Shown one piece after another: positions 1 to 7,443 of a DNA stretch of 64,000 bases. The notes beneath the pieces were generated by a model, which did not search any database, was not told the origin of the DNA, and worked only from the letters and a program-made list of their open reading frames with translations. The translations under genes and the position numbers were made by a program. Source of the stretch: DATLGB01 sp037724045 (GTDB lineage Bacteria; Actinomycetota; Thermoleophilia; Solirubrobacterales; Solirubrobacteraceae); the NCBI GenBank assembly GCA_037724045.1, contig JBBJOW010000016.1, forward strand, positions 1 through 64,000, in the 5' to 3' direction. The number at the start of each line of letters is the position of its first letter. Position 1 is the first letter of the stretch.

Positions 1-41
1 AGGCCGCTCACTAAATCTCGAAGCGAAGTGTCTCATCGGAC

Positions 42-70
42 TTGACAGGCTCCGGGCGCTCGGCTAATGG
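42..70 (+). promoter_or_regulatory. Candidate housekeeping-sigma promoter
   Basis: TTGACA at 42-47 and TAATGG at 65-70 are separated by 17 bases, which fits a primary-sigma promoter reading rightward. The first convincing coding region downstream starts about 360 bases later, so either the leader is long or the promoter serves something not recognised. The -10 match is moderate. Confidence 0.3.
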
Positions 71-299
71 AACTGGCGTCCCGCGCCTAACCCTCAGGCG
101 AGGCTACCCCTAGAGGCAGATCGACGGCTGCTGGACCACCAGCGCCGACGCGCGGCGGTGCCCGCCAGCGAGCCCGAATGACTGCCGCTTTCGCCTGATT
201 TGAACATCGGAGGATGGTTCACCGCGACTGCTGCTTTGGACGAGAAGCGGCATCGCGACCGTCACTCCGCGCGACTACCGCATCGAGGCAGATCCGACA

Positions 300-317
300 G
301 TGGCTCCGCGGAGCCAC
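300..317. repeat. 18-bp perfect palindrome
   Basis: GTGGCTCCG is followed directly by its complement CGGAGCCAC with no spacer. It lies 120 bases upstream of the cupin gene. A gapless palindrome of this length suits a dimeric regulator operator better than an RNA hairpin, which needs a loop. No matching regulator gene is recognisable nearby. Confidence 0.4.
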
Positions 318-437
318 GATTGCAACAAATCTGCGACAAAGGCATGCCTTCCGGGGTCAGCGACCGAGGCACGTGGAGCATCGCGTCCCCACCGATGCCG
401 CTCTGCATGAGACGCGGAAGCGCAACACTGCGTGGCA

Positions 438-1076
438 ATGGCTGAATACACGGTTACCCACGTCGCGCAGATCGACGAGATCGACGACGGTCGCGAGCCC
501 TTTCGCCCGATCCGTCACCACTTCGGCATCACGTCGTTCGGCGTCACCATGTGGACTGGGCGCGAGGCGGGAAATCGGATCATCAACGAGCACGACGAGG
601 CTGGCGAGGCAGAAGAGCTCTACGTCGTCCAGAGCGGTAGAGCGACCTTCGAGCTCGACGGCGAGCGGGTCGACGCCCCGGCCGGCACGTTGGTCTTCGC
701 GCGCCCCGGGGTGAAACGCACCGCCTACGCCGAGGAGCCGGAGACGACGATCCTCGCGGTCGGGGGCACTCCGGGGCAGGTGTACGAGCCCGACGGCTGG
801 GAGCTCTGGGCACCGTTCACCCGTCTCTACCTGGACGGGCGCTACGCGGAGGCGGCGGACGGCGCTCGTGAAGTGGCCGAGGCGCATCCCGCGTATGCGG
901 GGCTGCTCTACAACCTGGCGTGCTGCGAAAGCCTCGTCGGCCGAACGGCCGAGGCGATCGAGCACCTGAGGCTCGCTATCGACAAGTCCGCGCGTTTCCG
1001 CTCGTTCGCGCTCGACGATTCCGACTTCGGCCCGATTCGCGAGGAGCCCGCCTTCCAAGCCCTCACCGCAGGCTGA
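438..1076 (+). CDS. Cupin-domain protein with C-terminal TPR-like helices
   Basis: A protein of about 212 residues. The N-terminal two thirds is a small beta-barrel cupin. The stretch around residues 55-100 has the run of glycines, prolines and an E-E-L-Y-V-V motif typical of cupin motif 1, followed by P-A-G-T in motif 2. The last 75 residues form two or three short helices with TPR-like spacing (A-E-A-A-D, Y-N-L-A-C, A-I-E-H-L). No catalytic function can be assigned; the metal-binding His/Glu set is incomplete by eye. A GTG at 432 is in frame, but the ATG at 438 gives the more natural N-terminus. It stands alone, with intergenic space on both sides. Confidence 0.75.
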   Translation: MAEYTVTHVAQIDEIDDGREPFRPIRHHFGITSFGVTMWTGREAGNRIINEHDEAGEAEELYVVQSGRATFELDGERVDAPAGTLVFARPGVKRTAYAEEPETTILAVGGTPGQVYEPDGWELWAPFTRLYLDGRYAEAADGAREVAEAHPAYAGLLYNLACCESLVGRTAEAIEHLRLAIDKSARFRSFALDDSDFGPIREEPAFQALTAG

Positions 1077-1275
1077 TTCCCAGCCCCCGCGCCGTTAGAC
1101 AGGCGAGCCGCGGGCGCGAGCGTCCCTCGATCGTCACCCGATACGGCAGCACACCAGCGCCCGGACGGCACGCATTCGTCCTCGCGGGCGACAAACTCGC
1201 GCCTGCGTCGGACGACAAGCCGCATGTCCGACCGCGCGGCAAGGGACTCCTGTTTCGAGGCAGGAGCGGCAGCGG

Positions 1276-1482
1276 CTAGGGCAGTTCGTTCCAGCGCTCG
1301 CGCTCGGCCCGTTGCACGCGATGACAATCGACGTGAAAGCCCGCGACAACAAGCTCCGGCTGCTCGGGGCGCTCGTGCGGACCTACCACTGCGTCGTAGA
1401 TCTCGTCGACGAGGGGATCCCGATACTCCACAACCAGCGGCTCATTCAGTTCGAGGTCGGCAGAGCAGCGATCACAGATCAC
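1276..1482 (-). CDS. Small CxxC-containing hypothetical protein
   Basis: A 68-residue reading frame with a GTG start. It opens with a C-D-R-C pair and has a later F-H-V-D-C, so a single zinc site from two CxxC-like pairs is possible. The composition (balanced acidic, hydrophobic and proline residues, few arginines) differs from the Arg-rich shadow frames around it, which is the main reason to call it. No family is recognised and no clear Shine-Dalgarno sequence precedes it. It faces the cold-shock gene divergently. Confidence 0.45.
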   Translation of the reverse strand: MICDRCSADLELNEPLVVEYRDPLVDEIYDAVVGPHERPEQPELVVAGFHVDCHRVQRAERERWNELP

Positions 1483-1560
1483 GCGGCAAAGTGTTCCAGA
1501 TCGAGGGCCCCATGCTTCTGCTTTGAGGCTTGCGAGAGGCTCGGCTTAGCCTCACTGCGC

Positions 1561-1782
1561 ATGTCGAAGCGGCTCGAAGGAGTGGTCGTCAGCTTCAACG
1601 GCGACAGAGGCGTCGGCTTCATCAAGCCCGATGACGGTGGCGAGGACTTCTTCGTCCGGTGGACCGAGATCGTGATGGATGGATTCAAGACGCTGGCTGT
1701 AGGAACGCGAGTTCGGTTCGAGCCGTACATCGAGCCCGAAACCGGGAACCGGCAGGCGCTCGAAGTCCACCTCGTGCCGTGA
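1561..1782 (+). CDS. Cold-shock domain protein
   Basis: A 73-residue single-domain protein of the CspA/OB-fold type. Residues 6-30 carry the cold-shock signature: a K/R-x-x-G-V-V-x-x-F-N start, then G-V-G-F-I in RNP1 position and D-F-F-V in RNP2 position. The length matches the family. Such proteins bind single-stranded RNA or DNA and melt secondary structure. RNP1 reads G-V-G-F-I where G-F/Y-G-F-I is usual, so one stacking aromatic is missing. The ATG at 1561 was chosen over longer in-frame starts because the domain begins at once. Confidence 0.85.
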   Translation: MSKRLEGVVVSFNGDRGVGFIKPDDGGEDFFVRWTEIVMDGFKTLAVGTRVRFEPYIEPETGNRQALEVHLVP

Positions 1783-1820
1783 TCGCCATGGCTTCCGCAT
1801 CGAGGCATGAGCAGTAGTCG

Positions 1821-1973
1821 CTAGGTACGGCGCTGACGTCGCATGAAGTCGGTGAGGAAGACCAGCGACCAGATGCCAATGGCAACGAAGATGCCGACTG
1901 GCGATACGAACATTCCAGCAGCCATGAATGCGAGGCCGACGAACAGCAGAACCCACATGAAACGGTTGTTCAT
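1821..1973 (-). CDS. 50-residue single-pass or hairpin membrane protein
   Basis: An ATG-started frame of 50 codons ending in TAG at 1821-1823. After a short polar start (M-N-N-R) it has about 35 hydrophobic residues broken by a G and P near the middle, then a basic tail ending R-R-Q-R-R-T. This is the positive-inside layout of two short helices or one long one. It was too short for standard ORF listing. No homologue is recognised. The hydrophobic stretch is unlikely to arise by chance in 70% GC DNA, where shadow frames are usually Arg/Ala-rich. Confidence 0.65.
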   Translation of the reverse strand: MNNRFMWVLLFVGLAFMAAGMFVSPVGIFVAIGIWSLVFLTDFMRRQRRT

Positions 1974-2043
1974 GGCCGCAACGTACCTAGGTCGCTCCTG
2001 CTGTGAGGCAGAAGCGGAAGTGCCGGGCTCAGGCGAAGCCGCT

Positions 2044-2454
2044 TCAGGCTCGCCAGGCAGGCGTGTCTAGCGCGTCGGCGCGCTTGACGCGCTGAACGAT
2101 TTCTCCATTAGATGCGTCGAGGAGCGGTCGTGCCCCGAGCGGTTGGGCGAGCACCACGTCCAGGCTGACTTCCAACCCCCGGATCAGCCTCTCGCCCCCG
2201 TAGACGCGCAGACCGTCTGGAGAATCTCCGCCAAGAATCCGGCGAATCAGGCCGATGGCGACGCGGTCCCAGGCCTCGAGAACCACGACATTCGAAAGGT
2301 CGCCACCGGGTACCGGTTCACGGCCGCCCGGCATGAGAAAGAAGAGCCGCACGCTGGACGGTGGCCCGGCGTCAGGGTCGTGACCTTCGATAGCGACCGG
2401 AAGCGGGAAGACCTCCAGCGGATCCAGGTCCTCGTAGTCGCCCGCGCTCGCCAT
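2044..2454 (-). CDS. Hypothetical acidic protein
   Basis: A 136-residue protein of unknown function with natural-looking composition: D/E-rich N-terminus, a hydrophobic strand run F-F-L-M-P, then V-V-V-L-E-A-W-D. No domain, signal peptide or membrane segment is recognised. The same frame stays open for more than 40 codons upstream of the chosen ATG, but without another ATG, GTG or TTG start. That upstream part runs through the hairpin at 2507-2533, so the gene may be a truncated or rearranged copy of something longer. Confidence 0.5.
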   Translation of the reverse strand: MASAGDYEDLDPLEVFPLPVAIEGHDPDAGPPSSVRLFFLMPGGREPVPGGDLSNVVVLEAWDRVAIGLIRRILGGDSPDGLRVYGGERLIRGLEVSLDVVLAQPLGARPLLDASNGEIVQRVKRADALDTPAWRA

Positions 2455-2506
2455 GAACGAATCGTACCCGCCCTCATAACGCGGCCCGGTGCGCGGGTCC
2501 GAAGCA

Positions 2507-2533
2507 ACTTCCGCTTTGAGTCGAAGCGGAAGT
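2507..2533. repeat. Perfect 10-bp inverted repeat
   Basis: ACTTCCGCTT and its exact complement AAGCGGAAGT are separated by 7 bases. The hairpin sits about 50 bases upstream of the minus-strand hypothetical gene. It could be a terminator stem without a U-tract or an operator. Part of the arm (GAAGCGGAAG) also occurs at 2011-2020. Confidence 0.45.
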
Positions 2534-2737
2534 GTGCTGCGAGCACAACTGTCAGATTGTTGGTTCTCGAGGCCCTGGGCGGCGGTCAGGACGGTGTCAT
2601 CGACAAGAGGAGGCGGCCGGGCGCCGGCCCCGCCGCCGCCGCGGCTACCGCCAGCAACCTTTGCGCGACAGCCTCGCCTGAATGCTCAAAGCGCCGCCGC
2701 ACCCGGGTGATGCCGCTGCGGGGGTGCGGCGGGGAGA

Positions 2738-2794
2738 GGGAGGTTTCCTCGCTCGGAATTAGGGCTCGGTTCCCCCGAGCGAGGGAACCCTCCC
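2738..2794 (-). terminator. Large stem-loop downstream of the lipid kinase gene
   Basis: Two arms of about 19-20 bases (2738-2756 and 2775-2794) are nearly complementary around an 18-base loop. It lies just past the stop of the lipid kinase gene and so probably ends the corA-lipid kinase transcript. There is no T-run, so it may act as a 3'-end stabiliser or an actinobacterial-style terminator lacking a U-tract. The rest of 2455-2841 holds no gene that I can see. Confidence 0.5.
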
Positions 2795-2841
2795 TATCCC
2801 GAGCGGCCGATGGTTCCGCGCGCGGCGCTACGCGGCGCTGG

Positions 2842-3828
2842 TCAGCTGACGACGCGCAACGCGCGCGGACGGGCGCGGAACTCCGCACGCTCGAAGCTGC
2901 CCGCGTAGTCGCCGTCGACCTGCACGGGCACCTCGCGGCCGTCCGCTGAGCGCACCGTGACGCGGTCGACCCCGCGGAACCCGGTCACGCGCCGGTGGCG
3001 CTCGATCTTCGCCCGGGAGGAGAGCGCGCGGAAGAGGACGGTCGGGACGTCGATCGCGGCGGCCCGCTCGAGGATCACACCGCCGAAGTTGCCCGACTGG
3101 AGGTCGAGCCCGTCGATGAGCTCCACCGGCGTCGAGCGGAAGTACGTGTACGGGCTCGCATTCTGGATGAAGGCGGACACGCCCGTCACCTCGTGCCCCT
3201 CGATCTCGGCGATCAGCTTGGGCGGGTTGATCACGTAGCGACGCAGGAAGACCCCGACCGCGGAGGCGGTGTAGAACATCGGCCCGTAGCGGGCCTTGAG
3301 CTTCGGATGCGTGTCCACGCGGCGCACGACGCTCGCGTCGAGGCCGGCGCCGGCGGCAAAGGTGAACAACCGGCCGTTGACCTCGCCGAGGTCGACCCAG
3401 CGCGGCCGCCAGTCGTCGGCGATGCGCAGCAGGTGCTCCGTGGCGTCCACGACGTCGGTGGGGATGCCGAGCATCCGGGGATAGACGTTGGTGGCGCCGC
3501 CGGGGAGGCAGGTCAGCGGCGTGTCGGAGCCGGCAAGGCCGTTCGCGGCCTCGTTGATCGTCCCGTCACCGCCGAAGGCGACGACGACGTCGTAGCCCTC
3601 GCCGGCGGCCTCGCGGCAGAGCTCGGTGGCGTGCCGCGGCCGCTGCGTGTCGATCGCCTCGACGTCATAGCGGCCGCTGAGCGCGGCGACGACCAGGTTC
3701 TTCAGGCGGTCCGAGACCGTGGTCGCGTAGGGGTTGACGATCACGAGCATGCGCTTGGTCGCCCCGGCGTGGGTCAGCGCCAGGGTCTGCTCGAGCCGCT
3801 CGAAGTCGTCGGTCCTAGAGGAAGCCAC
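2842..3828 (-). CDS. Diacylglycerol kinase-family lipid kinase
   Basis: A 328-residue protein of the DagK/YegS fold. From residue 27 it begins the kinase N-domain (M-L-V-I-V-N-P), and residues 86-90 are the nucleotide-binding G-G-D-G-T. L-P-G-G-A-T-N follows at about 110-116. The C-terminal half is a beta-sandwich ending in V-Q-V-D-G-D. Enzymes of this family phosphorylate diacylglycerol or related lipids with ATP at the membrane; the exact substrate cannot be told. The first 26 residues are extra to the family core, so a start at the internal Met27 is possible. The start overlaps the end of corA by 14 bases, so the two are probably co-transcribed. Confidence 0.85.
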   Translation of the reverse strand: MASSRTDDFERLEQTLALTHAGATKRMLVIVNPYATTVSDRLKNLVVAALSGRYDVEAIDTQRPRHATELCREAAGEGYDVVVAFGGDGTINEAANGLAGSDTPLTCLPGGATNVYPRMLGIPTDVVDATEHLLRIADDWRPRWVDLGEVNGRLFTFAAGAGLDASVVRRVDTHPKLKARYGPMFYTASAVGVFLRRYVINPPKLIAEIEGHEVTGVSAFIQNASPYTYFRSTPVELIDGLDLQSGNFGGVILERAAAIDVPTVLFRALSSRAKIERHRRVTGFRGVDRVTVRSADGREVPVQVDGDYAGSFERAEFRARPRALRVVS

Positions 3829-4813
3829 GTCTCCGGAAGTAGTACAAAATCGACCCGAGGGTTACGAGCATCAGCCCGATCGTCGCGAAGAAGCCGCCGA
3901 CGGTGCCCTCCCCGGGGACGTGGGTGTTCATGCCCCAGACGCTGGCGATGAGCGTCAGCGGCAGCAGGATCGCGCTGAACGCGGTCAGCACGCGGAAGAC
4001 CTGGTTGCCGCGGTGCGCGAGGACGGACTCGTTGGTCCCCTCGAGCGCCTCCACGACTTCCTTGAAGTTCTCGAGCATGTCCCAGATGCGCTCCCACGCA
4101 TCGTTGATGTCGTCGAAGTAGATGTCGAGGTCATCGGGGATGTAGCGGGCCTTGTTGCGCTCCAGGTCGCGGAAGGTGGCCCGTTGCGGCCGCACGATCT
4201 TGCGGAAGTTGATGATCTCCTGCTTGACGTTTGAGATGTCGCGCACGAGGTCCTCCGAGCGGCCCTCGAAGATCTCCTCCTCGATGCGGTCGAGCTTGTT
4301 GCCCATCTTGCGCAGCATGGGAAACGAGGCGTCCACGCACGAGTCGATGATGCGGTAGAGCAGATAGCCCGACCCCTTGGAGAAGTGCTGGTCGCGCACC
4401 TCCTCCGACGCACGGCAGCGCTCGAAGAGGAACTCGACGGGGCGCACCTCCTCGTTGGGAAGGGTGATGATGAAATCCGGCCCGATGAAGATGTCGAGCT
4501 CGGCCGCGTTCAGCCGCCCGACGCGCTTGTCGAAGCGCGGGAAGTGCAGCACGATGAACAGGTAGTCGTCGTACTCGTCGACCTTCGGGCGCTGGTTGCG
4601 CGAGAAGATGTCCTCGTAGTCGAGCGGGTGGAAGTCGAAGCGCTCCTCCAACCACCCCTGGTCGGCCGGGCGGGGGCGCTCGATGTTGATCCAGCGCAGG
4701 CCGGGGGACTCGATGATCTCCACGCGCGGCTGCTCGGGACGCTGAATTGCGTCCGACGGCGCCTCAGAAGCGCGCAGGCGGCGGCCGATGCGAGGCTTGG
4801 GAAGGCTCGGCAT
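3815..4813 (-). CDS. corA: CorA-family magnesium/divalent cation channel
   Basis: A 332-residue protein with the CorA layout: a large cytoplasmic alpha/beta funnel domain, a long stalk helix rich in charged residues (around 150-265), and two C-terminal membrane helices (about 272-292 and 306-324). The G-M-N pore signature is at residues 294-296. The protein ends in a basic Y-F-R-R-R tail, as expected for a cytosolic C-terminus. It forms pentameric channels for Mg2+ (or Co2+/Ni2+). It is divergent from the SAM-riboswitch-controlled thrC gene and is followed, with overlap, by the lipid kinase. Confidence 0.93.
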   Translation of the reverse strand: MPSLPKPRIGRRLRASEAPSDAIQRPEQPRVEIIESPGLRWINIERPRPADQGWLEERFDFHPLDYEDIFSRNQRPKVDEYDDYLFIVLHFPRFDKRVGRLNAAELDIFIGPDFIITLPNEEVRPVEFLFERCRASEEVRDQHFSKGSGYLLYRIIDSCVDASFPMLRKMGNKLDRIEEEIFEGRSEDLVRDISNVKQEIINFRKIVRPQRATFRDLERNKARYIPDDLDIYFDDINDAWERIWDMLENFKEVVEALEGTNESVLAHRGNQVFRVLTAFSAILLPLTLIASVWGMNTHVPGEGTVGGFFATIGLMLVTLGSILYYFRRRGFL

Positions 4814-4883
4814 CGGGACTTCGAGGCTCGTCGACGGTCGGCAGCACTGCGGCGAAGTCTACGTGGTAGGTTCTTTGGCGATT

Positions 4884-5001
4884 CGCATCAAGAGGGGTGG
4901 AGGGATTGGCCCGATGAAACCCCGCCAACCAACTGGCCGTGCACCGTGCGCGGGCGGGAAAGGTGGCAACTCCAACAGGCCACATATGCCTGGGAGATGC
5001 G
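4884..5001 (+). ncRNA. SAM-I riboswitch (S-box leader)
   Basis: The conserved S-box core is visible: A-TCAAGAG near the 5' end, GGTGGAGGGA, GGCCCGATGAAACCCCGCCAACC-type sequence in two blocks, then AAAGGTGGCAA-TTCC-like sequence and GGGAGATG at the 3' end. CGCATC (4884-4889) pairs with GATGCG (4996-5001) to close helix P1. It lies 65 bases before the threonine synthase start. The family binds S-adenosylmethionine and switches off expression, normally of sulfur or methionine genes. The 5002-5055 segment would be the expression platform, ending in the ribosome-binding site. No strong T-run is seen, so control may be at translation. Confidence 0.88.
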
Positions 5002-5066
5002 GTCGGAGCGTCTCCTTCTCGGCACGGCTCTCCTACCGCACACCAGGCGGAAGGAACTGATACGCC

Positions 5067-6296
5067 ATGCCGGCAGATGCCCTGAAGTGCAAGGAATGTG
5101 ACACCACCTACGCCCTGGAGGCGAAGTTCGTCTGCGAGCGGTGCTTCGGCCCGCTCGAGGTGCGCTATGCCCCTCCGAGCGGGGACGCCGCGGAGCTCAG
5201 GCGCCGCATCCAGGCGGGCCCGCTGAACCTGTGGCGCTACGCGGACTTCCTCCCGCTCGAGCGCGGGGTTCCGGAGCGGTCGCTGCACACCGGCTTCACG
5301 CCGCTGCTGCGCGCCGACCGGCTGGCGGAGCGCCTCGGCCTCAAGGAGGTCTGGGTCAAGAATGAGACCGCCAACCCGACGCACTCCTTCAAGGACCGCG
5401 TCGTGTCCGTCGCGCTGGCCCGGGCGCAGGAGCTCGGCTTCGAGACGCTCGCGTGCGCCTCGACCGGCAACCTGGCCAACGCCGTCGCCGCGCACGCTGC
5501 CGCCGCCGGGCTGCCCTCGTACGTCTTCATCCCGGCCGACCTCGAGCAGGAGAAGATCCTCGCCACCGGCGCCTACGGGACCAACGTGGTCGGCGTCAAG
5601 GGCAACTACGACGAGGTCAACCGGCTCTGCACGCAGCTGTCAGGCGAGCACGAGGGCTGGGCCTTCGTGAACATCAACATGCGCCCGTACTACGCCGAGG
5701 GATCGAAGACCCTCGCCTACGAGGTCATCGAGCAGCTGGGTTTCCAGACGCCGGACCGCATCGTCGGGCCCGTCGCCTCGGGCTCGCTGTTCACAAAGGT
5801 GGCGCGCGGCATCGACGAGTTCGTCGCCGCCGGCCTCGTCGCCGAGCGCGACATCGTCTTCAATGGCGCCCAGGCGCAGGGCTGCTCGCCCGTCGCCCAG
5901 GCCTTCGCGGCCGGCGAGGACTTCTGCCGGCCCGTGCGCCCGGACACGATCGCCAAGTCACTGGCGATCGGCAATCCGGCGGACGGCCCGTACGCGGTCG
6001 AGCTGGCCAGGCGCACCGGCGGCTCGATCGACGCGGTCACCGACGACGAGATCCGCGCCGGCGTGCGCCTGCTTGCGGAGACGACCGGCGTCTTCACCGA
6101 GACCGCCGGCGGCGTGACGACGGCGACGCTGGCCAAGCTCGCCGAGCGCGGGGACATCGGCCCCGACGAGCGCGTGGTCCTGCTCATCACCGGCGATGGC
6201 CTGAAGACGATCGACACGGTCCGCGGCACGTTCGACGTCGCCGAGATCGAGCCGACCGTCGACGCCTTCGACGCCGCCTTCGCCTCGGTCTCGTGA
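5067..6296 (+). CDS. thrC: Threonine synthase (PLP-dependent)
   Basis: A 409-residue fold-type II PLP enzyme that converts O-phosphohomoserine to threonine. It starts with a zinc ribbon (C-K-E-C near 8-11 and C-E-R-C near 24-27), as in the long threonine synthases. The PLP lysine is K109 in H-S-F-K-D-R. A glycine/serine-rich phosphate loop (S-T-G-N-L-A-N-A) lies near 132. The start has a good ribosome site (GGAAGGA) 10 bases upstream. It sits behind a SAM-I riboswitch and overlaps a MoaD/ThiS-like gene by GTGA. That pairing suggests it could act in sulfur or methionine metabolism rather than, or besides, threonine synthesis. The fold assignment is firm; the physiological substrate is less so. 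Confidence 0.9.
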   Translation: MPADALKCKECDTTYALEAKFVCERCFGPLEVRYAPPSGDAAELRRRIQAGPLNLWRYADFLPLERGVPERSLHTGFTPLLRADRLAERLGLKEVWVKNETANPTHSFKDRVVSVALARAQELGFETLACASTGNLANAVAAHAAAAGLPSYVFIPADLEQEKILATGAYGTNVVGVKGNYDEVNRLCTQLSGEHEGWAFVNINMRPYYAEGSKTLAYEVIEQLGFQTPDRIVGPVASGSLFTKVARGIDEFVAAGLVAERDIVFNGAQAQGCSPVAQAFAAGEDFCRPVRPDTIAKSLAIGNPADGPYAVELARRTGGSIDAVTDDEIRAGVRLLAETTGVFTETAGGVTTATLAKLAERGDIGPDERVVLLITGDGLKTIDTVRGTFDVAEIEPTVDAFDAAFASVS

Positions 6297-6568
6297 CGGT
6301 CACGGTCAAGATCCCGACGCAGCTGCGCGCCGTCGCCGGCGGCGCCGCGGAGGCGCGCGCCGAGGGCGCCACGGTCGCCGAGGCGCTCGAGTCGCTGTAC
6401 GCCGAGCACGCGGAATTGCGCGACCGGCTGGTGGGCGAGGACGGCACGCTGCGTCGCTTCGTCAACGTCTACCTGGCCGGCGAGGACATCCGCTTCCTCG
6501 ACGGTCTCGACACGCCGGTGCCCGACGGCGCTGAGCTCACCATCCTCCCGGCGGTCGCGGGCGGCTGA
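6293..6568 (+). CDS. MoaD/ThiS-family sulfur carrier protein
   Basis: A 91-residue beta-grasp protein that ends in A-V-A-G-G, the C-terminal di-glycine that is adenylated and turned into a thiocarboxylate in MoaD, ThiS and CysO. The body fits the fold: V-T-V-K-I-P strand, a helix of A-E-A-L-E-S-L, then F-V-N-V-Y-L-A-G-E-D and a final L-T-I-L-P strand. The GTG start overlaps the thrC stop (GTGA), so the two are translationally coupled and share the SAM riboswitch. By analogy with CysO it probably donates sulfur for an amino-acid synthase. No JAMM protease or E1-like adenylating gene is present nearby. Confidence 0.85.
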   Translation: MTVTVKIPTQLRAVAGGAAEARAEGATVAEALESLYAEHAELRDRLVGEDGTLRRFVNVYLAGEDIRFLDGLDTPVPDGAELTILPAVAGG

Positions 6569-6579
6569 GGCGGGCGCCC

Positions 6580-7443
6580 ATGCGCTGGAAGCCAACAGGC
6601 CGCAAGTCCGACCTCATCGACCGCCGCGGCGGCGGCAGCCGTGGCGGCGGCGCGGGCCTGCCGATCCGCGCCGGTGGCGGGCTCGGGATCGTCGGCGTGA
6701 TCGTCGTCGTCGCGCTGCAGCTGCTCGGCGGCGGCCAGGGCTTCGAGATCCCCGCCGGCCTCGCAGGCGGAGCGGGGGCGGGCGGCGAGCCGATCCCGGC
6801 CGCACAGGACCCTGACCGCGACCTGCGCGACTTCAGCCTCTACGTCTTCTCCGACGTCCAGGACGCGTGGGAGAAGACGTTCGCCGACCAGGACCGCGAG
6901 TACGAGCGGGCCAAGCTCGTCCTCTACACGGGGCAGACGGGTACGGCGTGCGGGACCGGCACGGCGGCGACCGGCCCGTTCTACTGCCCGGCCGATCAAC
7001 AGGTCTACCTCGACCTCTCCTTCTACCGCGACATGGAGACCCAGCTGCGTGCCGGCGGCGACTTCGCGTGGGCCTACGTGATCGGGCACGAGGTCGGGCA
7101 CCACGTCCAGCAGCTCACCGGCATCTCGGAGGAGGTGAGCCGCGCCAGCCGCGCGAACCCCGATGACGCCAACGAGCTGAGCGTCCGCCAGGAGCTGCAG
7201 GCCGACTGCTACGCGGGGGTCTGGGCACGCAGCGTCTTCGACCAGCTCGAGGTGGGCGACGTCGAGGAGGCGATGACGGCCTCGCAGGCCGTCGGCGACG
7301 ACCGGCTGCAGAAGCAGGCGGGCCAGGCCGTCAATCCCGACGCGTTCACGCACGGCTCGTCGGCGCAGCGGCTCGAGTGGTTTCAGAGGGGTCGGCGCGA
7401 GGGCGACCCGTCCGCGTGCGACACCTTCAGCGGCGATCTGTGA
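6580..7443 (+). CDS. Membrane-anchored neutral zinc metallopeptidase (YpfJ-like)
   Basis: A 287-residue protein. A basic, glycine-rich N-terminus is followed by one membrane helix (about residues 32-48) and an extracellular domain. The gluzincin motif H-E-V-G-H-H is near 170, with a downstream acidic L-Q-A-D-C-Y-A-G-V-W that would supply the third zinc ligand. The spacing and the Y-C-P-A-D-Q-Q-V-Y-L-D segment match the putative neutral zinc metallopeptidase family (YpfJ). The substrate is unknown for the family. It lies 11 bases after the sulfur carrier gene and is followed by a GTGA overlap with the acyltransferase gene. Confidence 0.85.
   Translation: MRWKPTGRKSDLIDRRGGGSRGGGAGLPIRAGGGLGIVGVIVVVALQLLGGGQGFEIPAGLAGGAGAGGEPIPAAQDPDRDLRDFSLYVFSDVQDAWEKTFADQDREYERAKLVLYTGQTGTACGTGTAATGPFYCPADQQVYLDLSFYRDMETQLRAGGDFAWAYVIGHEVGHHVQQLTGISEEVSRASRANPDDANELSVRQELQADCYAGVWARSVFDQLEVGDVEEAMTASQAVGDDRLQKQAGQAVNPDAFTHGSSAQRLEWFQRGRREGDPSACDTFSGDL

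Larger units (their letters stand above)
1..437. other. Leading stretch without a recognisable gene
   Basis: No reading frame here looks like a protein. The short open frames on both strands are Arg/Ser-rich and resemble shadow frames of GC-rich DNA. It holds a promoter-like pair of hexamers near 42-70 and an 18-bp perfect palindrome at 300-317, described separately. The stretch leads into the cupin gene at 438 and probably contains its promoter region. Confidence 0.5.

Noticed and set aside
200..714. Open frames at 200-445 and 214-714
   Set aside because: Both are Arg/Ser-rich, partly overlap the cupin gene in other frames and show no protein-like pattern.
2586..2888. Minus frame upstream of the hypothetical gene at 2044-2454
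   Set aside because: Arg/Ala-rich, starts inside the lipid kinase 3' end and spans a large hairpin; no sign of a real protein.
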